Assembly: GCF_007489285.1 (NCBI RefSeq)
Contig: NZ_VLIY01000011.1
Span: 124,001-188,000, forward strand
Direction: 5' to 3'
Source: Skermania sp. ID1734
Lineage (GTDB): Bacteria > Actinomycetota > Actinomycetes > Mycobacteriales > Mycobacteriaceae
Length of the DNA stretch: 64,000 nt
The position numbers and the translations under genes are program-made. The notes below the pieces were generated by a model. That model was not told the origin of the DNA. It ran no database searches and was given only the letters and a program-made list of their open reading frames with translations. Shown piece after piece: positions 57,765-64,000 of the stretch (position 1 is its first letter; every line of letters starts with the position of its first letter).

Positions 57765-58636
57765 GGGCGAGTGGTCATCGCGGCGTGCAGGGCCGATCGC
57801 CACGACCGCAACGGGGTCAGCCCCGCGGCCCGCCACGCCCTGTCGGACAGCACGGAATAGCCCGGTCGCGGCGCCGGACGAACAAACTGAGCGCTCGTGC
57901 AGGGATGCACCCGCTCCGGGTCTGCGCCCAGTTCACTGAACACGGCGCGGGCAAGCTCGAACCAGCTGGCCTGGCCGCTGTTCGTCGCGTGCAGCACGGG
58001 CGGCGCAGTGCGCCCCGCGTCGAGGTGGTCGGCGAGGTCGAGCAACGCGTCGGCCAGATCGGCGGCATAGGTGGGCGATCCGATCTGGTCATCGACCACA
58101 TCGATGGTGTCGCGTTCGGATTCCAGCCGTCGCATGCTGGCCACGAAGTCCCTGTCCGCGCCGGTGTAGACCCAGGCCGTGCGGACGATGTTGGCCTGCG
58201 GCAACACTTCGTGTATCGCCTGCTCGCCCGCCAGTTTCGATTTGCCGTACACCGACACGGGCCCAACCGGCGCATCAGTCTCGTAGGGCGCCGTGGCCGT
58301 TCCGTCGAATACATAGTCGGTGGAGACATGGATGAGGCCGGCGCCGGTATCAGCGCAGGCCTCGGCGAGCACCCGCGGACCGGTCGCATTGCCGGCGAAG
58401 GCCTGTTCGACGTCGGTCTCGGCCTGGTCGACGGCGGTGTAGGCCGCACAGTTGACGATCAGCGTGTTTGGCTCGGCGTGTCGGCGCGCCGCCTGCGCGT
58501 CGGTGATGTCGAATTCATCGGACCCGAAACCGACCGCGACCCGGCCCCGCGCGGCCGCGCGCGCCAGCACCTGACGGCCGAGCTGGCCTCGAGCACCCGT
58601 CACCACAATTCGCCTCACGGGCGACAAGTGTGGCAC
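57761..58636 (-). CDS. rmlD: dTDP-4-dehydrorhamnose reductase
   Basis: 291-residue short-chain dehydrogenase-type enzyme that completes dTDP-L-rhamnose using NADPH. The dinucleotide motif is TGARGQLGRQVLARAAARG, and the catalytic Tyr/Lys pair is in SVYGKSKLAGEQAI. HVSTDYVFDGTATAPYETD and YVNCAAYTAVDQAE-like motifs (NCAAYTAVDQAETDVEQAF) are diagnostic. It is followed at once by wbbL, which uses the product, and then manC: one operon for cell-wall sugars. Divergent from lcp1, which acts in the same assembly line. Confidence 0.95.
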   Translation of the reverse strand: MPHLSPVRRIVVTGARGQLGRQVLARAAARGRVAVGFGSDEFDITDAQAARRHAEPNTLIVNCAAYTAVDQAETDVEQAFAGNATGPRVLAEACADTGAGLIHVSTDYVFDGTATAPYETDAPVGPVSVYGKSKLAGEQAIHEVLPQANIVRTAWVYTGADRDFVASMRRLESERDTIDVVDDQIGSPTYAADLADALLDLADHLDAGRTAPPVLHATNSGQASWFELARAVFSELGADPERVHPCTSAQFVRPAPRPGYSVLSDRAWRAAGLTPLRSWRSALHAAMTTRP

Positions 58637-58724
58637 GCCGATGCCTCGGTTCGCCGAGACTGCCTGAGCACACCGTTAACCTGAACGTGCCTTTATCCGC
58701 CTAATCCACCGCGAAAGGACCGAC

Positions 58725-60182
58725 TTGCCGACCACGAGCACGCCGCCGAACCGGCCTTTCCGGTCGGTGCACACCGTGGTGGCGGCGCTCGCGGTGCTCG
58801 CCCTGGTGATCACCGGGCTCGGCTGGCACAGCCTCGATTCGCTGCGCAGCAACATCGCCGTCGCGGCGGGCCTGGGATTGGGCGGCGCCGACGACGGTGC
58901 TGTGGACATCCTGCTGGTCGGCCTCGACAGCCGCACCGACGCGCACGGGAATCCGCTGAGCGACTCCGAGCGCGCCATGCTGCACGCCGGCGACGAGGTA
59001 TCCAGCAGCACAGACACGATCATCCTGGTGCGCGTGCCGAACAACGGAAAGTCGGCAACCGCCATCTCCATTCCGCGCGACTCCTACGTGAACGTTCCCG
59101 GCATCGGCAACACCAAGATCAACGCCGCCTACGGAGCCACCAAGGAAGCCAAGCGGCTGGAGCTGGTCAAGGAAGGCATACCCGAGGACCAAGCGGAGGA
59201 AGAGGCCACGAAGGCGGGGCGTGAGGCGCTGGTGAAGGCGGTCGCCGACCTCACCGGTGTCACCGTCGACCATTACGCCGAGATCGGCCTGCTGGGGTTC
59301 GTGCTGCTCACCAACGCGGTCGGTGGCGTCGACGTCTGCCTCAACAACCCCGTCTACGAACCACTCTCGGGCGCGAACTTCCCGGCCGGTGAGCAGACCC
59401 TCAACGGCCCACAGGCGCTGAGCTTTGTGCGGCAGCGCCACGACCTACCCCGCGGCGACCTCGACCGCATCGTTCGCCAGCAGGTGTTCATGGCATCGCT
59501 CGTGCGAAAGGTGCTCAGCGCCAAGACCTTGAGTGATCCGTCGAAGCTGTCCCAGTTGAGCGACGCCATTTCTCGTTCGGTGGTGCTCGATTCCGATTGG
59601 GACATCCTCAATTTCGCCGAGCAACTGCAGGATCTCGCCGGTGGCCAGGTGAAGTTCGAGACCATTCCGGTCGCCGACATCAACGGCGAGACCGACGATG
59701 GCGAATCGGTGGTGAAAGTGAACAAGCAGGCCGTGCGGGACTATGTGGCCAGCCTGGCCGACAACTCCGACAGCGCCGCGGCGTCCGTCGACCCCAACTC
59801 CGTGACTGTCGACGTGGCCAATGCCACCGACACCGACGGGCTCGCCAGTCGAGTGTCACAGGCACTGACGGACAAGGGCTTCCACGAAGGCACCGTCGGC
59901 AACAGCACGGGCCAGTCGGTCTCGCACACCGAGGTGCTCGCCGCGTCCAGCGACGACGCCGGCGCCAAGGCGGTGGCCGACGCGCTCGGTGGCGTCTCCG
60001 TCGATGCCGACGGTTCCGTTCCCTCCGGCACTGTGCGCGTGGTGCTGGCGTCCGACTATCACGGACCGGGATCGAGCGACTCGTCGGGCACTTCCGCCGT
60101 CGCGGACACGTCCGGCGCCACGCCGGCTCCGCCCGCGCCCCCGATCAGCGCCGGCAAGGGCGGCCCCAAATGCGTGAATTAG
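58725..60182 (+). CDS. lcp1: Lcp1, LytR-CpsA-Psr ligase attaching arabinogalactan to peptidoglycan
   Basis: 485-residue membrane-anchored enzyme. After a short cytoplasmic N-terminus there is one helix (VVAALAVLALVITGLGW), then the LCP domain with VDILLVGLDSRTD, SSTDTIILVRVPNNGKSATAISIPRDSYVNVPG, NTKINAAYG and LSFVRQRHDLPRGDLDRIVRQQVFM, which hold the Arg and Asp residues that bind polyprenyl pyrophosphate and magnesium. A C-terminal LytR_C domain (SVTVDVANATDTDGLASRVSQALTDKGF) and a Pro/Ser-rich tail follow. The start is TTG at 58725 with GAAAGGAC before it. Its M. tuberculosis orthologue (Rv3267) performs the ligation. Divergent from rmlD-wbbL. Confidence 0.94.
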   Translation: MPTTSTPPNRPFRSVHTVVAALAVLALVITGLGWHSLDSLRSNIAVAAGLGLGGADDGAVDILLVGLDSRTDAHGNPLSDSERAMLHAGDEVSSSTDTIILVRVPNNGKSATAISIPRDSYVNVPGIGNTKINAAYGATKEAKRLELVKEGIPEDQAEEEATKAGREALVKAVADLTGVTVDHYAEIGLLGFVLLTNAVGGVDVCLNNPVYEPLSGANFPAGEQTLNGPQALSFVRQRHDLPRGDLDRIVRQQVFMASLVRKVLSAKTLSDPSKLSQLSDAISRSVVLDSDWDILNFAEQLQDLAGGQVKFETIPVADINGETDDGESVVKVNKQAVRDYVASLADNSDSAAASVDPNSVTVDVANATDTDGLASRVSQALTDKGFHEGTVGNSTGQSVSHTEVLAASSDDAGAKAVADALGGVSVDADGSVPSGTVRVVLASDYHGPGSSDSSGTSAVADTSGATPAPPAPPISAGKGGPKCVN

Positions 60183-60898
60183 GCCCAACTCTCACCGACG
60201 CGCTGCTCGAGCCGATCCTCGATCGTGACCCGGCGGGTCCGCGCATCACCTACTACGACGACGCCACCGGCGCACGCGTCGAGTTGTCCGCGCTGACCCT
60301 GGCCAACTGGGCGGCCAAGACCGCGAACCTCCTGCGCGACGAGTTCGCACTGACCCCTGGCGCACGGGTTGTCGTGCTGCTGCGCGCGCATTGGCAGACC
60401 GCTGCCGTGCTGCTCGGAGCCTGGTGGGCGGGCGTCGAAGTGGTGCTGGAAGCTGATCCCGACGCCGAACTGGCCTTCGTCACCGCCGACCGGATCGACG
60501 ACGTCGACGGGGTACCCGAGGTGGTGGCGCTGTCGCTGGACCCTATGGGCGGCTCCGTGCACGACCTTCCGGTAGGTGTCACCGACTACGCATCGGCGGT
60601 GCGGGTGCACGGCGACCAGTTCGCCGCCCGCAACGCCGGACTGGCGCTCGCTGGGATGGGCGTGTCCGAAGTGCTGGCCGCCGCCCGGGCGTCCGCAGAA
60701 GCACAGGGCGTGTCGGCGAGCGACCGTGTGCTTTCGACCGGTGAGTGGGATACCGCGAGTGCGCTGGTCGATCGGTGGCTTGCGGTGCTCGTTGTCGGCG
60801 CGTCGTTGGTACAGGTGGTCAACGCCGATCCGGCTCGTCGCGATCACGTGGTGCAGTCCGAGCGGGTGACCGTTCAGCTGCGATCCGGGGCGCAGTAG
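60170..60898 (+). CDS. TIGR03089 family protein (Rv3268 type), AMP-binding-like fragment
   Basis: 242 residues conserved in mycobacteria. It resembles the N-terminal part of acyl-adenylate-forming enzymes (PRITYYDDATGARVELSALTLANWAAKTANLLRDEFALTPGARVVVLLRAHWQTAAVLLGAWWAGVEVV) but ends before the ATP-binding core, so no adenylation activity is expected. A binding or assembly role is possible. The ATG at 60170 overlaps the lcp1 end by 13 bases, and its last 25 bases overlap the convergent gene ending at 60874. Confidence 0.85.
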   Translation: MRELGPTLTDALLEPILDRDPAGPRITYYDDATGARVELSALTLANWAAKTANLLRDEFALTPGARVVVLLRAHWQTAAVLLGAWWAGVEVVLEADPDAELAFVTADRIDDVDGVPEVVALSLDPMGGSVHDLPVGVTDYASAVRVHGDQFAARNAGLALAGMGVSEVLAAARASAEAQGVSASDRVLSTGEWDTASALVDRWLAVLVVGASLVQVVNADPARRDHVVQSERVTVQLRSGAQ

Positions 60899-61257
60899 CC
60901 GCCGTCGGCGAGGCCGGCCTCTCGCTCGAATTTGTTGGCGTCCTTGGGATTACGCAGTTCCTCGACGAGGTAGCGCAGCGCGAACCCGAATCCGTAACGC
61001 GCCCACTGGTCGGCGTGTACCGCCTCATGTCGCAGCACCGGCTCGGTGACGTTGCAGCGGGTGAGATACGCGCCGCCGAGCGTTGTGCCCGCGCGGCCGA
61101 AACCCGTTCGCATGCCGCTGCAGACGTAGATCTGATGGCGGTCATCGAAGGCGATCTGCGCCCGCCACGCCTTGGCATAGCCGAGCGCCAACGCCGTAAC
61201 GATGCTGGCCTGCCACCGGCCACGTCCGGCAGCACGCAGATGCCGCATGCCCGTCAT
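60874..61257 (-). CDS. Small HExxH protein, possible mini-metallopeptidase
   Basis: 127 residues. HEAVH (77-81) in VLRHEAVHADQWARYGFGF gives two potential zinc ligands and the catalytic Glu; Glu residues in LVEELRNPKD may be the third. The N-terminal part contains QIYVCSGMRTGFGRAGTTLGGAYLTR, a pattern seen in mycobacterial proteins often labelled Fe-S oxidoreductase, a label the sequence does not justify because only three scattered Cys occur. The ATG at 61257 overlaps the PPOX gene stop as ATGA, so the two are translationally coupled. The 3' end overlaps the TIGR03089 gene by 25 bases on the other strand. Confidence 0.75.
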   Translation of the reverse strand: MTGMRHLRAAGRGRWQASIVTALALGYAKAWRAQIAFDDRHQIYVCSGMRTGFGRAGTTLGGAYLTRCNVTEPVLRHEAVHADQWARYGFGFALRYLVEELRNPKDANKFEREAGLADGGYCAPDRS

Positions 61258-61667
61258 CCGGTCATGTCGAAGTTCGAAATCACCTTCGTGTGACGTATTC
61301 GCACCACGAGTTCGCCCGGCACCCCATTGCGTTTGCCGAACTCTTCGGCGCGGTCGGCCCCCATGTAGCGAGCGCCGATCGCCGTGGCGGTGCGAACCAA
61401 TTCGGCGGGGTCTTCGGAGATTTCGGCCACGCCCTGTACTTGGACGAAGGCGTACGGCGGCTGCTCGAGGTCCACACATAGGGTCACCCGGTTGTCGCGG
61501 CGCAGCGCCTTGCCTTTGGCTGTACTGGCGGCGGTGTTGAAAACCAGCGAATCACCGTCCAGCACAAACCAAATAGGCGCCACCAGGGCGCGACCATCCC
61601 GGGCCGTGTAGGCCAGTTTGCCGGTGCGGGTGCCGGCGGCAAGGAATTCGCGTTCGCGATCGTTCAC
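61254..61667 (-). CDS. PPOX-class F420/FMN-dependent oxidoreductase
   Basis: 137-residue split beta-barrel flavoprotein. REREFLAAGTRTGKLAYTARDGRALVAPIWFVLDGDSLVFNTAASTAKGKALRRDNRVTLCVDLEQPPYAFVQVQG matches the PPOX/FDOR-B family, where the Lys/Arg-rich K-G-K-A-L-R-R segment binds the cofactor phosphates. Actinobacterial members often use F420, made here by FbiA and FbiB, but heme or FMN binding cannot be excluded. The GTG at 61667 matches relatives; an ATG 13 codons upstream is possible. Coupled to the HExxH gene downstream. Confidence 0.85.
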   Translation of the reverse strand: MNDREREFLAAGTRTGKLAYTARDGRALVAPIWFVLDGDSLVFNTAASTAKGKALRRDNRVTLCVDLEQPPYAFVQVQGVAEISEDPAELVRTATAIGARYMGADRAEEFGKRNGVPGELVVRIRHTKVISNFDMTG

Positions 61668-61776
61668 GGATGCCAGGGTACGGGCGTTCGTGCAGTGAGC
61701 GTCCAAGCTTTGCGCCGCGGCGACGTGATCCCGCTCGCCGACAGCAAAAAATGGACGCCCAGTGCACCTGCCTCGA

Positions 61777-62934
61777 CTACTTGAGCAGCGCGCGCGACAT
61801 CACGACGCGCTGAATCTGGTTGGTGCCCTCGTAGATCTGGGTGATCTTGGCGTCGCGCATCATCCGCTCGACCGGGAAGTCGCGGGTGTAGCCCGCGCCG
61901 CCGAACAGCTGCACGGCCGACTCGGTGACGTCCATCGCGGTATCGGAGGCCAAGCACTTCGACGCTGCGGAGATGAAGCCGAGCCCCGGCTCACCGCGCT
62001 CGGCCTTGGCCGCGGCCGTGTAGACCATCAACCGGGCGGCCTCGACCTTCATGGCCATGTCGGCCAGTTCGAACTGCACGCCCTGGAACTCGGAGATCGA
62101 CTTGCCGAACTGCTTGCGGTCCTTGGTGTAGGCGACGGCCGCATCGAGCGCACCTTGGGCGATGCCCACAGCCTGCGCGCCCACGGTGGGCCGGGTGTGG
62201 TCGAGGGTCTCGAGTGCGGTCTTGAAGCCGGTGCCGGGATCACCGATCATCCGGTCCCCGGGAATGCGGCAGTTCTCGAAGTAGAGTTCCGCGGTCGGCG
62301 AGCCCTTGATGCCCAGCTTGCGTTCCTTGGGCCCGACGACAAAGCCCTCGTCGTCCTTGTGCACCATGAACGCCGAGATTCCGTTGGCGCCCTTCTCGGG
62401 GTCGGTCACGGCCATGACGGTGTACCAGGTCGACTTACCGCCATTGGTGATCCAGCACTTGGAGCCGTTGAGAATCCAGTCGTCGCCGTCGGCCTTGGCT
62501 CGGGTGCGCATGCTGCCGGCGTCGGACCCGGCTTCGCGCTCGGAAAGGGCGTAGGACGCCATGGCGCCGTTGGCGATGTCCGGCAGCACTTTCTGCTTGA
62601 GTTCCTCGGAGCCCTTGAGGATCAGCCCCATGGTGCCGAGCTTGTTGACCGCCGGAATTAGCGACGAGGACGCGCACACTCGCGCGACCTCCTCAATCAC
62701 AATGCAGGTCGCCACCGAGTCCGCGCCCTGGCCGTCATATGCCTCGGGGACGTGCACCGCGTTGAAACCGGAGTTGACGAGCGCCTTCAGCGCCTCTTCC
62801 GGGAATCGCTCGTTTTCGTCCACATCGGCGGCGTGCGGTTGGATTTCCTTTTCAGCCAACGACCGAATTGCGGCGCGCAACTCGTCGTGTTCGTCGGAAA
62901 GCTTGAAAAGGTCGAAGTCCGGGTTGCCGGCCAT
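61777..62934 (-). CDS. fadE25: Acyl-CoA dehydrogenase FadE25
   Basis: 385-residue FAD flavoenzyme that introduces the alpha-beta double bond in acyl-CoA during beta-oxidation or branched-chain amino acid breakdown. Motifs: YALSEREAGSDAGSMRTRA (FAD and substrate), KCWITNGG, and ITQIYEGTNQIQRVVMSRALL with the catalytic Glu in YEGTN. Extremely similar to M. tuberculosis FadE25. A TATAGT -10 and palindromic operators lie upstream, below the TetR gene. A weak terminator-like hairpin with six T (minus strand, near 61750-61745) follows the stop. Confidence 0.96.
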   Translation of the reverse strand: MAGNPDFDLFKLSDEHDELRAAIRSLAEKEIQPHAADVDENERFPEEALKALVNSGFNAVHVPEAYDGQGADSVATCIVIEEVARVCASSSLIPAVNKLGTMGLILKGSEELKQKVLPDIANGAMASYALSEREAGSDAGSMRTRAKADGDDWILNGSKCWITNGGKSTWYTVMAVTDPEKGANGISAFMVHKDDEGFVVGPKERKLGIKGSPTAELYFENCRIPGDRMIGDPGTGFKTALETLDHTRPTVGAQAVGIAQGALDAAVAYTKDRKQFGKSISEFQGVQFELADMAMKVEAARLMVYTAAAKAERGEPGLGFISAASKCLASDTAMDVTESAVQLFGGAGYTRDFPVERMMRDAKITQIYEGTNQIQRVVMSRALLK

Positions 62935-62962
62935 CAGGGTCTCCTCGATAAGAAGTTCATGC

Positions 62963-62992
62963 GGCACTCAGTGCCAAGACGCACTTACTATA
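62963..62992 (-). promoter_or_regulatory. fadE25 promoter and operator 1
   Basis: On the minus strand a TATAGT -10 (62992-62987) is followed by the perfect 13-bp palindrome GGCACT-C-AGTGCC (62963-62975; read on the plus strand). A repressor bound there would cover the transcription start region. The -35 is not clear. The same core, CACT-N-AGTG, recurs at 63039-63051. Confidence 0.65.
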
Positions 62993-63038
62993 GCTGACCC
63001 AATTCGCCCATGCAGGGGGTAACTCCGTGTCATGACGC

Positions 63039-63051
63039 GACACTGAGTGTC
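63039..63051. promoter_or_regulatory. Operator 2, overlapping the tetR stop codon
   Basis: GACACT-G-AGTGTC is a perfect 13-bp palindrome with the same CACT-N-AGTG core as operator 1, 76 bases away centre to centre. Its last two bases lie in the TetR stop codon. Two sites of one kind between regulator and fadE25 suggest control of fadE25 by that regulator. Confidence 0.6.
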
Positions 63052-63709
63052 ATTCATCGAGGGTTGAGCGCAAACTATCGATGATCCGCTCGGGTGCGAC
63101 GCCGCGCCGAAACACCGCGACGACCACATCGCCATCGGTTGCCGGCGCCGCCGCCGAAAACCGGGAACGCAGCTGCATAAGCTCTGTGCGCAGCTCGTGC
63201 GAGGTTGCTGCCGAATCGCCGCGCACCAGGCGGCGCAGCAACAGATTGTGGGTGGCCGTCACGGCGGCCGCGAACTGCACGAGTGTGACATTGTCCACAT
63301 TCGGCAACTCGGCACGCAGGTAGTCGGTGAACAGCCGCTCGTACCGAAAAATCGTCACGATCTCGCGCTCCCGCAGCACCGGCACCTCGTGCACGATGGC
63401 GTATCTGCGACGCGACACTTCACGCCAGTGCGCGAAACCCTCGAACACCATCACGGCCGCTTCGCACACTGCTTCCCACGGGTCGGCATGCGACTCGGAC
63501 AGATACTCCGCGACTTTGGCCAGCAGGATTTCGTGGTCGGCGAAGACCACGTCTTCCTTGCCGTGAAACTGCCGGAAGAAGGTGCGCCGGGAAATTCCCG
63601 CTGCAGCGGCGATCTCGTCGACCGTGGTGGCCTCGTAGCCGTTTTCGGCGAAGAGACGCAGCGCCTCTCCGGCCACGGTGAGCCGGAACCGGGCGGGATC
63701 AGCATTCAT
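63050..63709 (-). CDS. TetR family regulator, probable controller of fadE25
   Basis: 219-residue TetR protein with the recognition part TTVDEIAAAAGISRRTFFRQFHGKEDVVF near residues 30-58 and a helical ligand domain. FHGKEDVVFADHE and RRTFFRQF are typical of the subgroup linked to acyl-CoA metabolism. It lies between purE and fadE25, a place where M. tuberculosis has no regulator as I recall. The ATG at 63709 is 13 bases after the purE stop. Twin palindromes follow between it and fadE25. Confidence 0.87.
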   Translation of the reverse strand: MNADPARFRLTVAGEALRLFAENGYEATTVDEIAAAAGISRRTFFRQFHGKEDVVFADHEILLAKVAEYLSESHADPWEAVCEAAVMVFEGFAHWREVSRRRYAIVHEVPVLREREIVTIFRYERLFTDYLRAELPNVDNVTLVQFAAAVTATHNLLLRRLVRGDSAATSHELRTELMQLRSRFSAAAPATDGDVVVAVFRRGVAPERIIDSLRSTLDE

Positions 63710-63722
63710 GGGCAGTCGCGCC

Positions 63723-64000
63723 TCAACCGAGCAACCGGCGCCGCAGCGCTTCGTCTTTCTCGGCGACCATAGCCTCGAGCCCGGCCTGGAACTTCTCCAT
63801 TCGGCCGCGGACTTCGGGGTCGGCTGCGCCGATGATCCGGGCGGCCAGCAACCCCGCGTTGCGTGCACCACCGATCGACACCGTGGCCACGGGAACGCCG
63901 GCGGGCATCTGCACGATGGACAGCAGCGAGTCCATGCCGTCGAGGTACTTCAGCGGCACCGGCACCCCGATCACCGGCAGTGCCGTCGCCGATGCCACCA
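63723..64000 (-). CDS. purE: N5-carboxyaminoimidazole ribonucleotide mutase, C-terminal part
   Basis: Partial gene cut by the window edge; 92 codons of the 3' part are present. [49 protein letters not shown] is the hallmark of class I PurE, which rearranges N5-CAIR to CAIR in purine synthesis. The missing N-terminus would carry the GSxSD phosphate loop. In mycobacteria purK lies just upstream, outside the window. Confidence 0.95.
   Translation of the reverse strand, partial: VASATALPVIGVPVPLKYLDGMDSLLSIVQMPAGVPVATVSIGGARNAGLLAARIIGAADPEVRGRMEKFQAGLEAMVAEKDEALRRRLLG

Overview
The window is a contiguous piece of chromosome from a mycobacterium, most likely an environmental, non-tuberculous species. 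The evidence is the very high G+C content (about two thirds by eye), the protein families, and a gene order that follows the Mycobacterium tuberculosis Rv3205c-Rv3275c segment almost gene for gene: moeZ, rhlE, gpm2, whiB1, pdtaS, sigH-rshA, aroA-rsgA, desA3 with its reductase, secA1, hpf, lpqB-mtrB-mtrA-tmk-sahH, the alkB-rubA-rubB-tetR block, manA, pmmA, whiB2, fbiA-fbiB, manC, wbbL, rmlD, lcp1, fadE25, purE. Comparisons with M. tuberculosis come from memory, not from a search. I saw no phage, insertion sequence, CRISPR array, rRNA or tRNA.

Layout. 1-4 kb is the most accessory end: a GntR regulator, a membrane acyltransferase, a degenerate kinase-like protein and an ectoine hydroxylase (ectD) without ectABC. 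4-14 kb holds sulfur-transfer MoeZ, a membrane zinc-protease-like protein, regulators, helicase RhlE, an orphan ParA, a phosphatase, an acetyltransferase and a lipid-kinase-like protein. 14.7-19 kb is a stress and signalling block: whiB1 behind two CRP-type sites, sensor kinase PdtaS, a biotinyl carrier, the 24-residue ribosomal protein bL37, and sigH-rshA behind a SigH-type promoter. 20-29 kb contains aroA-rsgA and a lipid block with two tandem acyl-CoA desaturases, one shared reductase and a WS/DGAT protein with an altered active site. 29-40 kb is housekeeping: secA1, hpf, comF and the lpqB-mtrBA-tmk-sahH operon. 40-44 kb is an alkane-oxidation block with two alkB genes. 44-61 kb covers transport, mannose, F420 and rhamnose/cell-wall assembly. 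61-64 kb ends with a PPOX flavoenzyme/mini-metalloprotease pair, fadE25 with a TetR regulator and twin operators, and the end of purE.

How the genes work together. Three cell-envelope routes sit side by side: GDP-mannose supply (manA, pmmA, manC), the arabinogalactan linker and its attachment (rmlD, wbbL, lcp1), and lipid modification (desaturases, WS/DGAT, AlkB). Cofactor F420 is built by FbiA and FbiB, and a PPOX-fold flavoenzyme of a type that often uses F420 or a flavin lies nearby. Many gene pairs are translationally coupled through ATGA, GTGA, CTGA or TAGTG overlaps.

The most noteworthy items are a MIRU-like 80-bp insertion that exactly splits the fbiA/fbiB ATGA overlap and carries its own 27-codon ORF; the tandem desaturases and their reductase marked by a shared TACGG-N2-CCGTA palindrome; the WS/DGAT protein whose second active-site His is Ser; a near-consensus second CRP site over the whiB1 promoter; the second alkB; the orphan ectD; a probable CTG start for rsgA; and a 42-bp repeat that writes the C-terminus of PdtaS.
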